From NCBI GenBank assembly GCA_021205185.1, contig JAJPYB010000001.1, positions 1 through 64,000 on the forward strand: a stretch of DNA of 64,000 nucleotides, read 5' to 3'. Source of the stretch: Ruminococcus sp. GTDB lineage: Bacteria; Bacillota; Clostridia; Oscillospirales; Ruminococcaceae. Below the pieces are notes generated by a model. The model searched no databases and was not told where the DNA came from. It saw only the letters and a list, made by a program, of their open reading frames with translations. Below are positions 17,215-26,423 of this stretch, piece after piece (position 1 is the stretch's first letter; each line of letters begins with the position of its first letter). Position numbers and translations under genes: made by a program.

Positions 17215-18126
17215 ATGTATAGTCGTGAACTTTATACTTTTATCGTTGCCGCAGAGCAAGGCAGTTTTTTAAAGGCTTCCAAAGAGTTGTTTACTACTCC
17301 AGCTTCTGTAATGAATCAAATCAATAAATTTGAAGACCGTATCGGTGTAAAGCTGATTGAAAGAACCAATCAGGGAATAAGCCTGACATCAGCCGGACGT
17401 TCTATTTACAAAGAAGCAAAGAAGATTGTAAAAATTACCGAGCGTGCCATATCCCAGGCAAAACAGATAGAGATGAATGAACAACAGGTAATCAGGGTTG
17501 GTACATCCATTCTTCGTCCATGCAAAATGCTGATAGAATTATGGTCGGAAATTGATGACGGTACATATACAATCCACATTGTTCCTTTTGACGACACTCC
17601 ATCAGGTATGGAAGCCATGCTTTCTTCCTTGGGTGAAAAGATTGACTGTTTTGTGGGTCCGTGCGATTCGCTCACATGGAAGGAAAATTACAACATCCTG
17701 CAAATAAAGCAGGGAGAGTGTGCGATTGCTGTTCCAAGAAAGCATCGATTATCCAATAAGGAAAAACTGTGCTGGAATGACTTAGAGGGCGAAACAATCA
17801 TGCTTGTGAAGCACGGCGACTCGCCCGTATTAAACCGGCTGAGAGATGAAATCGAAACCAGCCACCCCAAAATCACAATTTTAGACACACCCCATTTCTA
17901 TGACACAAATATTTTTAACGAATGTGAGCAAACCGGTTGCCTGATGGAGACATTGGACATATGGGCAGATGTTCATCCGTCTATTGTAACGATCCCGATG
18001 ACGTGGGGTTACAAAATGCCCTACGGGATTATTTACGCAAAGCATCCATCTGAAGCCGTTGAATCATTTGTTGAGAAATTGGAGGAACTTGTCAGAGTAA
18101 AAGATTTTAATTTGCACAGGCAATAA
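17215..18126 (+). CDS. LysR-family transcriptional regulator
   Basis: 303 aa with the N-terminal winged helix-turn-helix (FIVAAEQGSFLKASKEL) and C-terminal inducer-binding fold ending MPYGIIYAKHPS. Divergent from the AKR-flavoprotein genes, which it probably controls. It closely resembles the LysR protein at 43336-44235, which also sits beside AKR and flavodoxin genes. SD gaggtggg. Confidence 0.93.
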   Translation: MYSRELYTFIVAAEQGSFLKASKELFTTPASVMNQINKFEDRIGVKLIERTNQGISLTSAGRSIYKEAKKIVKITERAISQAKQIEMNEQQVIRVGTSILRPCKMLIELWSEIDDGTYTIHIVPFDDTPSGMEAMLSSLGEKIDCFVGPCDSLTWKENYNILQIKQGECAIAVPRKHRLSNKEKLCWNDLEGETIMLVKHGDSPVLNRLRDEIETSHPKITILDTPHFYDTNIFNECEQTGCLMETLDIWADVHPSIVTIPMTWGYKMPYGIIYAKHPSEAVESFVEKLEELVRVKDFNLHRQ

Positions 18127-18151
18127 TCACGCAAAGCGTGACCGGCACCGT

Positions 18152-18495
18152 CGCTGTGACCATTTTAATGGGAACCAAAAATCGAGGGTATGGGAAATCG
18201 AAATTCCCATCAAGAATGTCCGTAATCAAAAACAACTTTTGAGGTTTTTGTATGACAGGGCGTATCTTGCTTTTGAAAACTTATCCCTCGCTAACGCAGA
18301 TTTCAAACCATATCGAAAAGCTACCCGAAAAAATTTTTATTCGTAAATCTGCGCTTTATAGCTTTAAAGTATTGACGCACAATGTGAAATGTGTTAGAAT
18401 ACAAGAAGTTCAAATCGAAGGAGGACGCAAACATGGAAATAACTTATCATCTTACAGCTTGTCAAAGCACCTGTTGCTTCTGTGTTAGTGAAGGG
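18152..18495 (+). repeat. Right inverted copy of recombinase leader region
   Basis: Matches 8929-8705 on the opposite strand in three collinear blocks (18152-18215, 18259-18271, 18479-18495). The first begins cgctgtgaccattttaat. The 306-nt stretch between LysR and the leader ORF contains nothing else recognisable. Confidence 0.7.
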
Positions 18496-18522
18496 GATTT
18501 GATTCCCCAAATTTTAAAATGA
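18433..18522 (+). CDS. 29-aa leader peptide before serine recombinase
   Basis: ATG with a perfect SD (gaaggagg). The peptide has four cysteines, three of them in STCCFC, and its stop TGA overlaps the recombinase SD (tgaggtg). Its beginning MEITYHL is like the start of TnpV-type small proteins, but the rest differs. Stop/SD overlap suggests translational coupling to the recombinase. A hairpin gggga/tcccc lies inside its 3' part. Confidence 0.45.
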   Translation: MEITYHLTACQSTCCFCVSEGDLIPQILK

Positions 18523-18532
18523 GGTGACAAAA

Positions 18533-20071
18533 ATGACCGCCGTAATTTACGCAAGATATTCATCGGATAATCAGCGTGAGGAATCCATCGAGGGACAGAT
18601 TCGGGAGTGTACAGCGTTCGCAGAAAAGAACGGGATAACAGTTCTTCGTCACTACATCGACCGAGCGTTTTCAGCAAAGACCGACAATCGCCCTGAGTTC
18701 CAAAACATGATTAAGGACAGTGGCAAGAAGCTTTTTGATGCGATTCTTGTGTGGAAGCTTGACCGCTTTGCTCGAAATCGTTATGACAGTACGAGGTACA
18801 AAGCGACTTTGAAGAAGAATGGCGTTAAAGTTGTGTCTGCAACAGAGAATATTTCAGATGGCGCAGAGGGAATTTTGCTCGAATCAATGCTTGAGGGAAT
18901 GGCGGAATATTATTCGGTGGATTTGTCCGAAAAAGTAATCAGAGGCATGACTGAGAACGCTCTCAAGTGCAAATACAACGGCGGAGGATTAACTCTCGGT
19001 TATATGATTGACAGCGAGCAATATTTTCAGGCTGACCCAATAACTGCGCCGTTCGTCTTGGAAGCTTTCAAGCTTTATGATGAAGGCTCGACGATGACGG
19101 AGATTCGAGATACGTTGAATGAACGTGGTGTCAGAAACTCTAAAGGGAAGCCTTTGAATTACGGAAACATTCAGCATCTACTTGGTAACAGGAGATATAT
19201 CGGCGAATACTCTTACCGAGATATTGTTATGCCGGACGGTATTCCGGCACTTGTTTCAAAAGAATTATTCGATAGAGTTCAGCAGAAATTAGCGAAAAAT
19301 AAGAAAGCCCCTGCGAGGCACAAGGCGGAGGACGATTATCTTCTGACGACTAAGCTATTCTGTGGGTATTGTGGAGCGTATCTTTGCGGAGAAAGCGGCA
19401 CGAGCAGGACAGGAGTTGTTCACCATTATTATAAGTGTTCTTCTGTCAAAAAGAAGCGCAAAGAATGCCACAAGAAACCCGTCAGAAAGATTTGGATTGA
19501 AAATTTAGTAGTAGATACGACCATGAAGATGGTTATGGACGATTCAACGATTGAAGCCATTGTGTCAATGCTAATGAATTTGCAAGATAGAGATAACGTG
19601 AACATTCCTCTTTATGAGCAACAACTCAGAGAAACAGAAACCGCAATTCAGAACATCTTAAACGCTATCCAACAGGGTATACTTACAAAGTCCACAAAGT
19701 CACGACTTGAAGAATTAGAGGCGACAAAAGAGGATTTAGAGATTAAGATTGCCAACGAAAAGATTTCAAAGCCGAAGATAAGCAAAGAATTTATGACATT
19801 CTGGCTTCACCGCTTCCGCAAGCTTGATGTAAGTCAGAAGTCCCACCGAAAGATGCTTATTGACACCTTTGTCAATGCGATTTACCTGTATGATGACAAA
19901 ATGCTCCTGACTTTCAATTTCAAGGATGTCACAAAGACGATTACGTTTGATGACGTGAAGGATGCCCGGAACAAATATGGGAATGGTTCGGATTTGGATT
20001 GGGAAACTGCACCAAAAAGCGTTCACAGTAAATATGCTGTGAACGATTTCTTTTTTGCTGTTTTAGCTTAG
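18533..20071 (+). CDS. Large serine recombinase
   Basis: 512 aa. The resolvase catalytic domain holds the nucleophilic serine in YARYSSDNQ, followed by FSAKTDNRPEF and KLDRFARNR. The central recombinase domain and zinc ribbon (CGYCGAYLCGE ... CSSVKKKRKEC) follow, then a coiled coil (~residues 365-410). This class integrates and excises large elements without DNA repair synthesis. ATG at 18533 is preferred over GTG at 18524 by SD spacing. A terminator is embedded in its last codons. It is probably the integrase of the 8.4-20 kb island or of a second element in it. Confidence 0.95.
   Translation: MTAVIYARYSSDNQREESIEGQIRECTAFAEKNGITVLRHYIDRAFSAKTDNRPEFQNMIKDSGKKLFDAILVWKLDRFARNRYDSTRYKATLKKNGVKVVSATENISDGAEGILLESMLEGMAEYYSVDLSEKVIRGMTENALKCKYNGGGLTLGYMIDSEQYFQADPITAPFVLEAFKLYDEGSTMTEIRDTLNERGVRNSKGKPLNYGNIQHLLGNRRYIGEYSYRDIVMPDGIPALVSKELFDRVQQKLAKNKKAPARHKAEDDYLLTTKLFCGYCGAYLCGESGTSRTGVVHHYYKCSSVKKKRKECHKKPVRKIWIENLVVDTTMKMVMDDSTIEAIVSMLMNLQDRDNVNIPLYEQQLRETETAIQNILNAIQQGILTKSTKSRLEELEATKEDLEIKIANEKISKPKISKEFMTFWLHRFRKLDVSQKSHRKMLIDTFVNAIYLYDDKMLLTFNFKDVTKTITFDDVKDARNKYGNGSDLDWETAPKSVHSKYAVNDFFFAVLA
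20020..20058 (+). terminator. Terminator inside recombinase 3' end
   Basis: Stem cgttcacag/ctgtgaacg (20020-20045) followed by atttctttttt; the recombinase stop codon lies beyond it at 20071. Confidence 0.65.
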
Positions 20072-20148
20072 TCCTGCTTTGCGTTTTCACTTGCTGGAAG
20101 CTTTTTTACGATTGTATTTGCAGCTTGTATTTCTTTAAATTGAGCATA

Positions 20149-20754
20149 TCACGCTACCCGCCTTTGTGCTATCTCCTTTGGGAATTTTTGATTACACATT
20201 TCCCATTGAGGGAGTAAGCACTCCTGAAGCAACAATTGTGCTGCCGCTAAAATATAGCTGCAATCCTGCGCTGGGTTGTGATGTTCGTCCTGATATTCAT
20301 AGTGAAGCTTTTCAAGCCTGTCTTTCAGAGCTGTGAAGCTGACTGAATAAGGCAAAATTAACGGCGCTTCACTGCTCAACACTCTCATAAGCTGTTTATG
20401 CAGCTCCGCTTCATATTCAAGATGCTCCCTCATAGTTCCAGTAAATTCAGCATTATGGGGAAATGTAAAGCAATCGGCTATATAGTGAAAGCATTTTCCT
20501 ATATGATAGCATCTGTATAATGTAAGCGGTTTCTCCATATCCTTTTTAAGCATTCTCAGCAGCGTCGGCATTACATTGTCATAGTTGTGTCCTCTAAATT
20601 TTTTCTGTTTGCGGAATCCATGCAGATAGGTTAGCTTATTGATATCCGGCTCAATATTGCCAAAAATGAACGCCAGCCGATAGCTTCTGCGAAGATTGCA
20701 TTCCGCTTTCTCAAACCAGTATTCAGCCAGCCTTCTGTGATCTCTTGTCTCCAT
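20149..20754 (-). CDS. Zinc-dependent phospholipase C family protein
   Basis: 201 aa without signal peptide. The Zn-PLC fold is indicated by NIEPDINKLTYLHG, FRGHNYDN, KCFHYIADCFTFPHN and REHLEYEAELH, giving the His/Asp metal ligands. Secreted relatives cleave phospholipids; this short cytosolic form is common in Clostridia and its substrate is unknown. A possible structured leader lies upstream. Confidence 0.85.
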   Translation of the reverse strand: METRDHRRLAEYWFEKAECNLRRSYRLAFIFGNIEPDINKLTYLHGFRKQKKFRGHNYDNVMPTLLRMLKKDMEKPLTLYRCYHIGKCFHYIADCFTFPHNAEFTGTMREHLEYEAELHKQLMRVLSSEAPLILPYSVSFTALKDRLEKLHYEYQDEHHNPAQDCSYILAAAQLLLQECLLPQWEMCNQKFPKEIAQRRVA

Positions 20755-20826
20755 ACTTCAAATAATCTCCTTTGCGTTCTTCTTCGTAAATGCTGCGGAT
20801 TTCTAATTGTCGGTTCTGATGGTGCA

Positions 20827-20929
20827 GGTTCTGAAAGTTTCATCTTCACTTTAGGTATACTATATCTCACGACTGATGTCCCAGTCGTTCGTTGAATGAT
20901 GGGACGACGTCCCTTATTGAAGCAGAACC
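20827..20929 (-). ncRNA. Possible structured leader RNA
   Basis: Reading leftward, ggttctg (20929-20923) can pair with cagaacc (20833-20827) and close two inner hairpins, gggac..gtccc and cgactg..cagtcg. It lies 70-175 nt before the phospholipase gene. No known riboswitch class recognised. The rest of 20930-21173 shows no gene I can support. Confidence 0.3.
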
Positions 20930-21173
20930 TCCCATAGCATATATCATTATACATCATCTGCAAGAAGGTTGAATAAATACTACCTAAACACTAAGTAAAA
21001 TTTTTGACACCGAAAGTAAAAAATACGCAATAGGCGTAGCAAGCGCAATACTTGTCAAAGATTCGTCAGATTGGATGCTCACAATGTACACAATCGGCAA
21101 GCGAACCAGAAGCGCCGATTTTTAATGTGGTGTATTTATCGTTATGCGCTATTTGAACTGCTTGAGCGCACAA

Positions 21174-21213
21174 AAAATCCCCGCTACGCAAGGCTTATGC
21201 GTAGCGGGGATAA
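21174..21213 (-). terminator. Terminator of AI-2E exporter gene
   Basis: Perfect 14-bp stem atccccgctacgca/tgcgtagcggggat followed leftward by TTTTTT. Confidence 0.85.
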
Positions 21214-21293
21214 AACAGGCGGGGTAACGGTGAAGTTAATGAGGGAAACAACATAATAAATCTCAAATTCCCCGCCATCAGATGAAAGCTTAT

Positions 21294-22495
21294 TTATTTT
21301 GCGTCAGATTCTATTGACTTTTCGTCATTGATTTGCACTTTATTTTCTTTTTGAGCAAGCTTTTGTTCACGTTTTTCGGTTGCTTCTCGAACAAGAATAT
21401 AAATAGTAGATGCTAGTGGAACAGCAGCTAACATTCCGACAGGGCCTGCGACAGAACCGCCGACAGTAACTGCTAACAGTATCCATATTGCTGGCAAATT
21501 TACACGGTTTCCCATAACTTTAGGGTAAATTAAATTTCCCTCAATCTGCTGAAGGATAATGATAAATATCAGAAATATCACCGCTTTTATCGGACTGACA
21601 GTAAGAATCATAAATGCACCTACACCTGCGCCAATAAACGCACCGACAACTGGAATCAAAGCTGTAACTCCCACCAACGCACCAATCATTGGAGCATACG
21701 GTATTCTCAGTATTAGCATACCGATTGTACATAGGCTTCCCAAAATTACAGCTTCTATCGTTTGACCAGTGATAAAGCTTGAAAGGTTGCAGCTTAAGAC
21801 TGAGCTTGCGTGAATGAACCATTCGCCAAAACGCTTTGGCAACCAGGCTCTGATCAGGCGACAGCACTGCTTTTTAAGCGTTTCTTTATTGAAGAGAATG
21901 TATATAGAAAATACAAATGCCACAAAGAAATCAAAAATTCCACCAACTACCGAACCTATAGTTCCTATCACAGTATCAAGAGCAACATTTAGAATTGTAC
22001 CGCCTTCGGTTTTCAGCCAATTCTGCATTTTGTTAAGGAGCTCATCCCATTCGATGTTAGCAGCACACTTCCAAACGGAAGCTCAGCAAGCTCATCCTCG
22101 CTCATTGAGCTTAAATGCCTTACAATATCAATAACCTCATTAGCAATTACCTTTATAGCTTCAATAAATTGCGGAATTACGAGCCATATTACTCCTACCA
22201 CAACACCGACAATTAATAAAAGTGAAATGATGTATGCAATCGGTCGGCGAAGCTTTTTCAAAAACGACTTTTTGGTCTTTTGCCACAAATGCCTTTCAAA
22301 AAACCTCATCGGCACATTCAATATAAGCGCTACAATACAGCCGAGAATCAAAGGCGTAATTAGTCCCACCAACCAGCTTATTCCGCTTGCAACAGAGCTT
22401 ATATTTTGAACTGCCAGGAAAATTACAATACAAGCCGCTGCAATTCCGATAATCCACCATGTAAGCTTCTTTCGTTTTTCTGGTGATAAATTCAT
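21294..22495 (-). pseudogene. AI-2E family transporter, frameshifted
   Basis: Multi-pass membrane exporter of the AI-2E/TqsA family. The first frame (22495 to 22013) has the N-terminal membrane spans and the second (22028 to 21294) the conserved GTALIPVVGAFIGAG-like core (VTALIPVVGAFIGAG) and the acidic tail. The joint is at 22064-22068, where a doubled GT (agtgtgct for agtgct) breaks the frame between PFGS and AANIEWDE. The correct fusion would be about 400 aa, the usual length. It has a strong promoter, so the lesion is recent or a sequence error. Confidence 0.85.
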
Positions 22496-22529
22496 AGTAT
22501 CTCACTCCCATAAAAAATTGTGCAAAGAT

Positions 22530-22558
22530 ATCATACCATTAAAGTTTTAGGCTGTCAA
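22530..22558 (-). promoter_or_regulatory. Promoter of AI-2E gene
   Basis: Leftward TTGACA (22558-22553), 17-nt spacer, TATGAT (22535-22530). Confidence 0.7.
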
Positions 22559-22571
22559 CACACCTGATTAA

Positions 22572-22970
22572 TTACATCAGCGTAGCATACTCTTGCATTT
22601 CTTCTTTTACTTCGCTATAAGCAGTATCCGGCAAAATTAGCTGTGAACGAGTGCTGTCATCTATTTTTGCAATTTTTTCAGACACTCGGCGGGTTGAAAT
22701 CTGCCTGTTAAACAGCAAATATAAAATTCCGCCAAATACAGGAAATAGCAAAATCAAAAATACCCAGGTAAGCTTAAAGCCTCCCTTTTCCTTCTTTGAT
22801 AGAATATAAAGGCAAACAAGCACACTTAGAACGGTTAAAGTTCGGCTTATAATCTTAGATGCAAGACCTCGACTTGCAATAAAATAAACTATCAAGCCTA
22901 CTTGCAAGACGATCAGCAAAATGATGATTATAGGCCGAGCAAGCAATTCTCTGAGCCACTTTTTCCCCAT
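22572..22970 (-). CDS. Cardiolipin-synthase N-terminal domain, probably truncated
   Basis: 132 aa with two membrane spans (IIIILLIVLQVGLIVYFIA, then LTWVFLILLFPVFGGILYLLF), the PLDc_N membrane anchor of cardiolipin synthases, and the following linker down to QEYATLM. Full enzymes continue with two HKD phospholipase D domains (about 500 aa). Here a stop follows at once and the next promoter begins 13 nt later, so the catalytic part seems deleted. It could survive as a small membrane protein. It follows the VTT gene by 14 nt. Confidence 0.75.
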   Translation of the reverse strand: MGKKWLRELLARPIIIILLIVLQVGLIVYFIASRGLASKIISRTLTVLSVLVCLYILSKKEKGGFKLTWVFLILLFPVFGGILYLLFNRQISTRRVSEKIAKIDDSTRSQLILPDTAYSEVKEEMQEYATLM

Positions 22971-22984
22971 TCATTATCCCCTCT

Positions 22985-23674
22985 TTAATCAGATTTCTTT
23001 TCTCTCTTCTTTTTCCATATACGGTATATTAAAAGCGACGACAATGCTATTGCAATCGTGCAAACAAGCGCAATCCAGAACAACGGCGACGAAGGATCGC
23101 TTATAGTTGAACCTAAAAGTGTTGCCGCGACAACGCCTGGAAGTGTTCCTAAAAAGCTTGCGATAAGACAGGTAAAAAACGGCATTTTCCTTGCGCCAAA
23201 AATCATACTTACAGCGTCGTTGGGCAGACAGGAAATTGCTCTTAAAAAGTAAGATATAAAGAAATTGCTGCCGTTTTCGCCGCCGAGCATCTCGCCGATT
23301 TTTGGATACTTCTCGCAGAGCTTGTCTGCAAATTTAGCGCCCGACGCCCGACCTATCCAATAAGGAAGCGCAAGCTCAACCAGTACGCCGATAAAGTTTA
23401 CAACAAGCGCTAAAACAGGATTAAACAAATATCCGCCGAGTACGTTTAAGACAATTATCGGGAAAAATATTGTCAGACTTTTAACAGCGTACAAAAATAT
23501 CAGAAATAATGCTGCGATAAAAAGATTTTCAGGCGCATAGTTTTGAAGGCTTTCAGCGCTAAAATCACGCCCGGAAAACAAATAAGCCAGCATCAATATA
23601 AGACAAACGAGCAACGGCACATACCGCAAAATTTTTAAGAATATGCTTTTCGTTTTTTCTTTCAAGCGCTTCAC
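22985..23674 (-). CDS. VTT-domain (TVP38/TMEM64/DedA-like) membrane protein
   Basis: 229 aa, about six membrane spans, with the VTT signature region (FFPIIVLNVLGGYLFNP; YFLRAISCLPNDAVSMIFGA) and a basic C-terminus. Relatives act in lipid scrambling or envelope homeostasis. GTG start at 23674. Located just upstream of the cardiolipin-synthase fragment, which fits a membrane-lipid theme. Confidence 0.88.
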   Translation of the reverse strand: MKRLKEKTKSIFLKILRYVPLLVCLILMLAYLFSGRDFSAESLQNYAPENLFIAALFLIFLYAVKSLTIFFPIIVLNVLGGYLFNPVLALVVNFIGVLVELALPYWIGRASGAKFADKLCEKYPKIGEMLGGENGSNFFISYFLRAISCLPNDAVSMIFGARKMPFFTCLIASFLGTLPGVVAATLLGSTISDPSSPLFWIALVCTIAIALSSLLIYRIWKKKREKKSD

Positions 23675-23866
23675 CGACCTTTAAACCAAAACAAGTTAAA
23701 CTTCCCCATATTGATTTTAATTTTATTATTTTACACAGGTAATGTTTCCGCTTTATGTTGATAATTTGAATAATGTGTGAAAACAATTTTCTTAGAATAG
23801 CAGTTACTTGATAAAGACGCTATTCTTATCTTTTCCAAAATATTTAAAAAAATTTTACAAAACCCC

Positions 23867-23895
23867 TTGCAATTTGAAATTATATATGCTACAAT
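23867..23895 (+). promoter_or_regulatory. Promoter of TetR-dockerin unit
   Basis: TTGCAA (23867-23872), 17-nt spacer, TACAAT (23890-23895). Confidence 0.6.
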
Positions 23896-23907
23896 GTAGG
23901 TGTAAAT

Positions 23908-23921
23908 TAGAACGTGTTCTA
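23908..23921 (+). promoter_or_regulatory. Palindromic operator TAGAACGTGTTCTA
   Basis: Perfect 6-bp arms with a 2-bp centre, at the expected transcription start of the TetR gene. Probably its own autoregulatory site. Confidence 0.6.
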
Positions 23922-23967
23922 GTTTTGACCGAGTACAGGTTCAAATAAATCAGGAAAGGAGGAAATA

Positions 23968-24663
23968 ATGTCTAACAATAAGCAGGGAAAAAATCACGAA
24001 TTGCTCAAGCAAAGGATTTTGTTTGTGGCGGCGCAGGATTTCTTAAAAAACGGCTATACAAACACTACTATGAGAGATATTGCCAGCCAGAGCGGTCTTA
24101 GCACAGGCTCGGTGACAAACATTTTTGGATCCAAAGAGGATATTTTGTGTGACCTTGTTGAGTTCGTTATAGAGCGGCAGTTTGACGTAACAGGAAAGCT
24201 TTTAAGTCAGGTCACCGATGACAAAATTTTATTCTATTCGGCGGAAACTGTTTTGCAGCTTTATATTACCGAGCTTGACGAAAACCTGCGCGAAATTTAT
24301 AAATTCGCCTACTCGTATGAAAAGCCTTCGGGTATTTTACAGCAAACTGTAACTCAGAAGGTTGAGTTCGTTTTCAAGGAGCATTTGTCGACGCTTGAAA
24401 CTAAGGATTTCTACTTGCTGGAAATTGCTTCAAGCGGAGTAATGAGAGGCTTTATGATTGAACCTTGCAGTATGTGGTTTACTATGGAGCAGAAGGTTGA
24501 CGCCTTTTTAGAATGCTCACTCAGAATTTACCAGGTACCTGAGGAAAAAATCGAGAGTGCGAAAGCTTTTGTCAGGAAGTTTGACTTTGCGAGCATAGCG
24601 AAACAAACGCTTGACGGAATATTTAAGTTTCTCGAAGAGAAACAAAAGGAAATTTTTAATTAA
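23968..24663 (+). CDS. TetR-family transcriptional regulator
   Basis: 231 aa. The N-terminal helix-turn-helix reads AAQDFLKNGYTNTTMRDIA then SGLSTGSVTNIFGSKEDIL, characteristic of TetR. The C-terminal ligand domain is not assignable. SD aaaggagga. A palindrome sits at its promoter and a secreted dockerin protein follows 25 nt later, so it may control that gene. Confidence 0.92.
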   Translation: MSNNKQGKNHELLKQRILFVAAQDFLKNGYTNTTMRDIASQSGLSTGSVTNIFGSKEDILCDLVEFVIERQFDVTGKLLSQVTDDKILFYSAETVLQLYITELDENLREIYKFAYSYEKPSGILQQTVTQKVEFVFKEHLSTLETKDFYLLEIASSGVMRGFMIEPCSMWFTMEQKVDAFLECSLRIYQVPEEKIESAKAFVRKFDFASIAKQTLDGIFKFLEEKQKEIFN

Positions 24664-24688
24664 ACCACTATCCAAAGGAGGAAAGAAG

Positions 24689-26353
24689 ATGATTAAAAGA
24701 AATCTTGTTAAAAAATTATTGAGCGCTACCCTATCGGTAGCAATGCTTGTGTGCCTGATTGTACCTAATGCGGTGTCGGCAATTACGGCGGATACATCCT
24801 GGTATAACAGCACGGACACAAGCTTCACTATTACTACTGCGACCCAATTAGCGGGACTTGCCAGTCTGGTCAATAATGGCGATGATTTCAGCGGCAAAAC
24901 GATCAAGCTGGGAAATGATATTGACCTGAACGGCGAGAATTGGACGCCTATCGGAACTTATTCATCTTATCCGTTCAACGGAACGTTTGACGGTCAGAAG
25001 TATACAGTATCCAACTTGTACATCAACGATACTACAAGTGATGGGTTGGGACTGTTTGGATATGTAGGAAGCAGCGGTACAGTACAGAATATTACTGTCA
25101 ATGGCACAGTGACAGGAAGTACGACAGATAGTAGCGATGTTGGCGGAGTAGTCGGCGTCAATGCAGGTACTGTAACATATTGTAACAGCAGCGTTACAGT
25201 CCAAGGCAAGTACTATTCAGGCGGTGTGGTTGGTTACAACGACGGTGGTTCTGTAACGGGTTGCAGCAACAGCGGCACAGTTATCGGTGCAAGATTTTAC
25301 ACAGGCGGTGTGGTTGGTTACAACAAAGGTGGTTCTGTAACAAACTGCTATAACTCTGGAAGTGTCAGCGGCACTTGGGCTGTAGGTGGTGTGGTCGGTT
25401 ATAACTTATATTCCAGCACATCAAACTGCTATAACTATGGAAGCGTCAGCGGAGATGGAGAAGTAGGTGGCGTAATTGGAACAAACTACACTGGTGTCAG
25501 CACATTAAACTCATACTATCTGGAAAGCACAGCAACTGCGGCAATTGGACAGGATTATTCTAGCTCGTCAACAACAAATGTTGCGGTAAAAAACGCAGCA
25601 GAGTTTGCATCCGGCGAAGTGGCGTATTTGCTCAACGAAAGCGTTTCAGGCGGTACAACGTGGTATCAGAACCTTGACAACGGCGAGGCTGTTGACAGCT
25701 ATCCCGTATTGGACAGCACGCATGGTACAGTGTACTACGGTACGAATTGTGCAGGAACGATAATAATCTATAGTAATAGTACAGTGGCTTCAGGTCATAC
25801 AACCGAAATTCAAAACGCAAAGGAAGCAACCGGCACAGAGGACGGATACACCGGCGATGAGGTTTGCACAGTTTGCGGCGAGGTTGTAAAATATGGTGAG
25901 GTAATTCCTGCTTTAGGCTTAGACATAACGGGTACGATAAATGTTTCCGACGAGGACGCTACAACTGAAATGACGGTTACAGCAGTAGCCGAGGACGGCA
26001 CCGAAACGAGCGTAACCGCTACAAGCATGGGAGAGTATACTATCGAAGGACTTGCATCAGGCACATATACGCTTGTTGTAAGCGGCGGAAAGTATGTACC
26101 ACGTGAGTACAGCATAGAGGTTGATACCGAGGACATTACCCAGGACGTTAGCTTGAATCCTTATGGAGATGTAAACGGCGACGGAAAGGCAACAACCGCT
26201 GACGTTGGCCTTGCAAATTCACACGCTAAAGGAGTTAATCTTCTTGAGGACTACGAGTTTGACTGCGCAGACGTTAATATTGACGGAAGCGTAACGACGG
26301 CAGACGTTGGAAAGATAAACTCACACGCTAAGGGAGTAGCATTACTCTGGTAA
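24689..26353 (+). CDS. Secreted GLUG-repeat protein with type I dockerin
   Basis: 554 aa from the ATG at 24689 (aaggagg SD). Residues 1-31 are a signal peptide ending AVSA. Residues ~60-290 contain GLUG-type repeats (GGVVGYNDGGSVTGC, GGVVGYNKGGSVTNC), which build adhesin-like beta-helices. A cysteine-bearing segment (VCTVCGEVVKYGE) and a carboxypeptidase-regulatory-like beta domain (~420-490) follow. The C-terminus is a dockerin with two calcium loops, DVNGDGKATTADVG and DVNIDGSVTTADVG. It should be docked to a cohesin on a cell-surface scaffold, as in R. bromii amylosomes. No catalytic domain seen. Confidence 0.9.
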   Translation: MIKRNLVKKLLSATLSVAMLVCLIVPNAVSAITADTSWYNSTDTSFTITTATQLAGLASLVNNGDDFSGKTIKLGNDIDLNGENWTPIGTYSSYPFNGTFDGQKYTVSNLYINDTTSDGLGLFGYVGSSGTVQNITVNGTVTGSTTDSSDVGGVVGVNAGTVTYCNSSVTVQGKYYSGGVVGYNDGGSVTGCSNSGTVIGARFYTGGVVGYNKGGSVTNCYNSGSVSGTWAVGGVVGYNLYSSTSNCYNYGSVSGDGEVGGVIGTNYTGVSTLNSYYLESTATAAIGQDYSSSSTTNVAVKNAAEFASGEVAYLLNESVSGGTTWYQNLDNGEAVDSYPVLDSTHGTVYYGTNCAGTIIIYSNSTVASGHTTEIQNAKEATGTEDGYTGDEVCTVCGEVVKYGEVIPALGLDITGTINVSDEDATTEMTVTAVAEDGTETSVTATSMGEYTIEGLASGTYTLVVSGGKYVPREYSIEVDTEDITQDVSLNPYGDVNGDGKATTADVGLANSHAKGVNLLEDYEFDCADVNIDGSVTTADVGKINSHAKGVALLW

Positions 26354-26380
26354 GGCGAAGGTGAAATATGCTGAAAGCAA

Positions 26381-26420
26381 AAACAGGGCAGCTTGAGTAG
26401 CTGCCCTGTTTATTTTTTTT
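26381..26420. terminator. Bidirectional terminator
   Basis: Stem aacagggcagct/agctgccctgtt with T-rich flanks on both sides, between convergent genes. Confidence 0.85.
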
Positions 26421-26423
26421 AGT

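Noticed and set aside
20631-20963. 110-aa minus-strand frame upstream of phospholipase-like gene
   Set aside because: Arg/Pro/Thr-rich low-quality frame overlapping the phospholipase start and the folded leader.
21071-21256. 61-aa plus-strand frame
   Set aside because: Covers the perfect terminator stem at 21179-21213; no SD.
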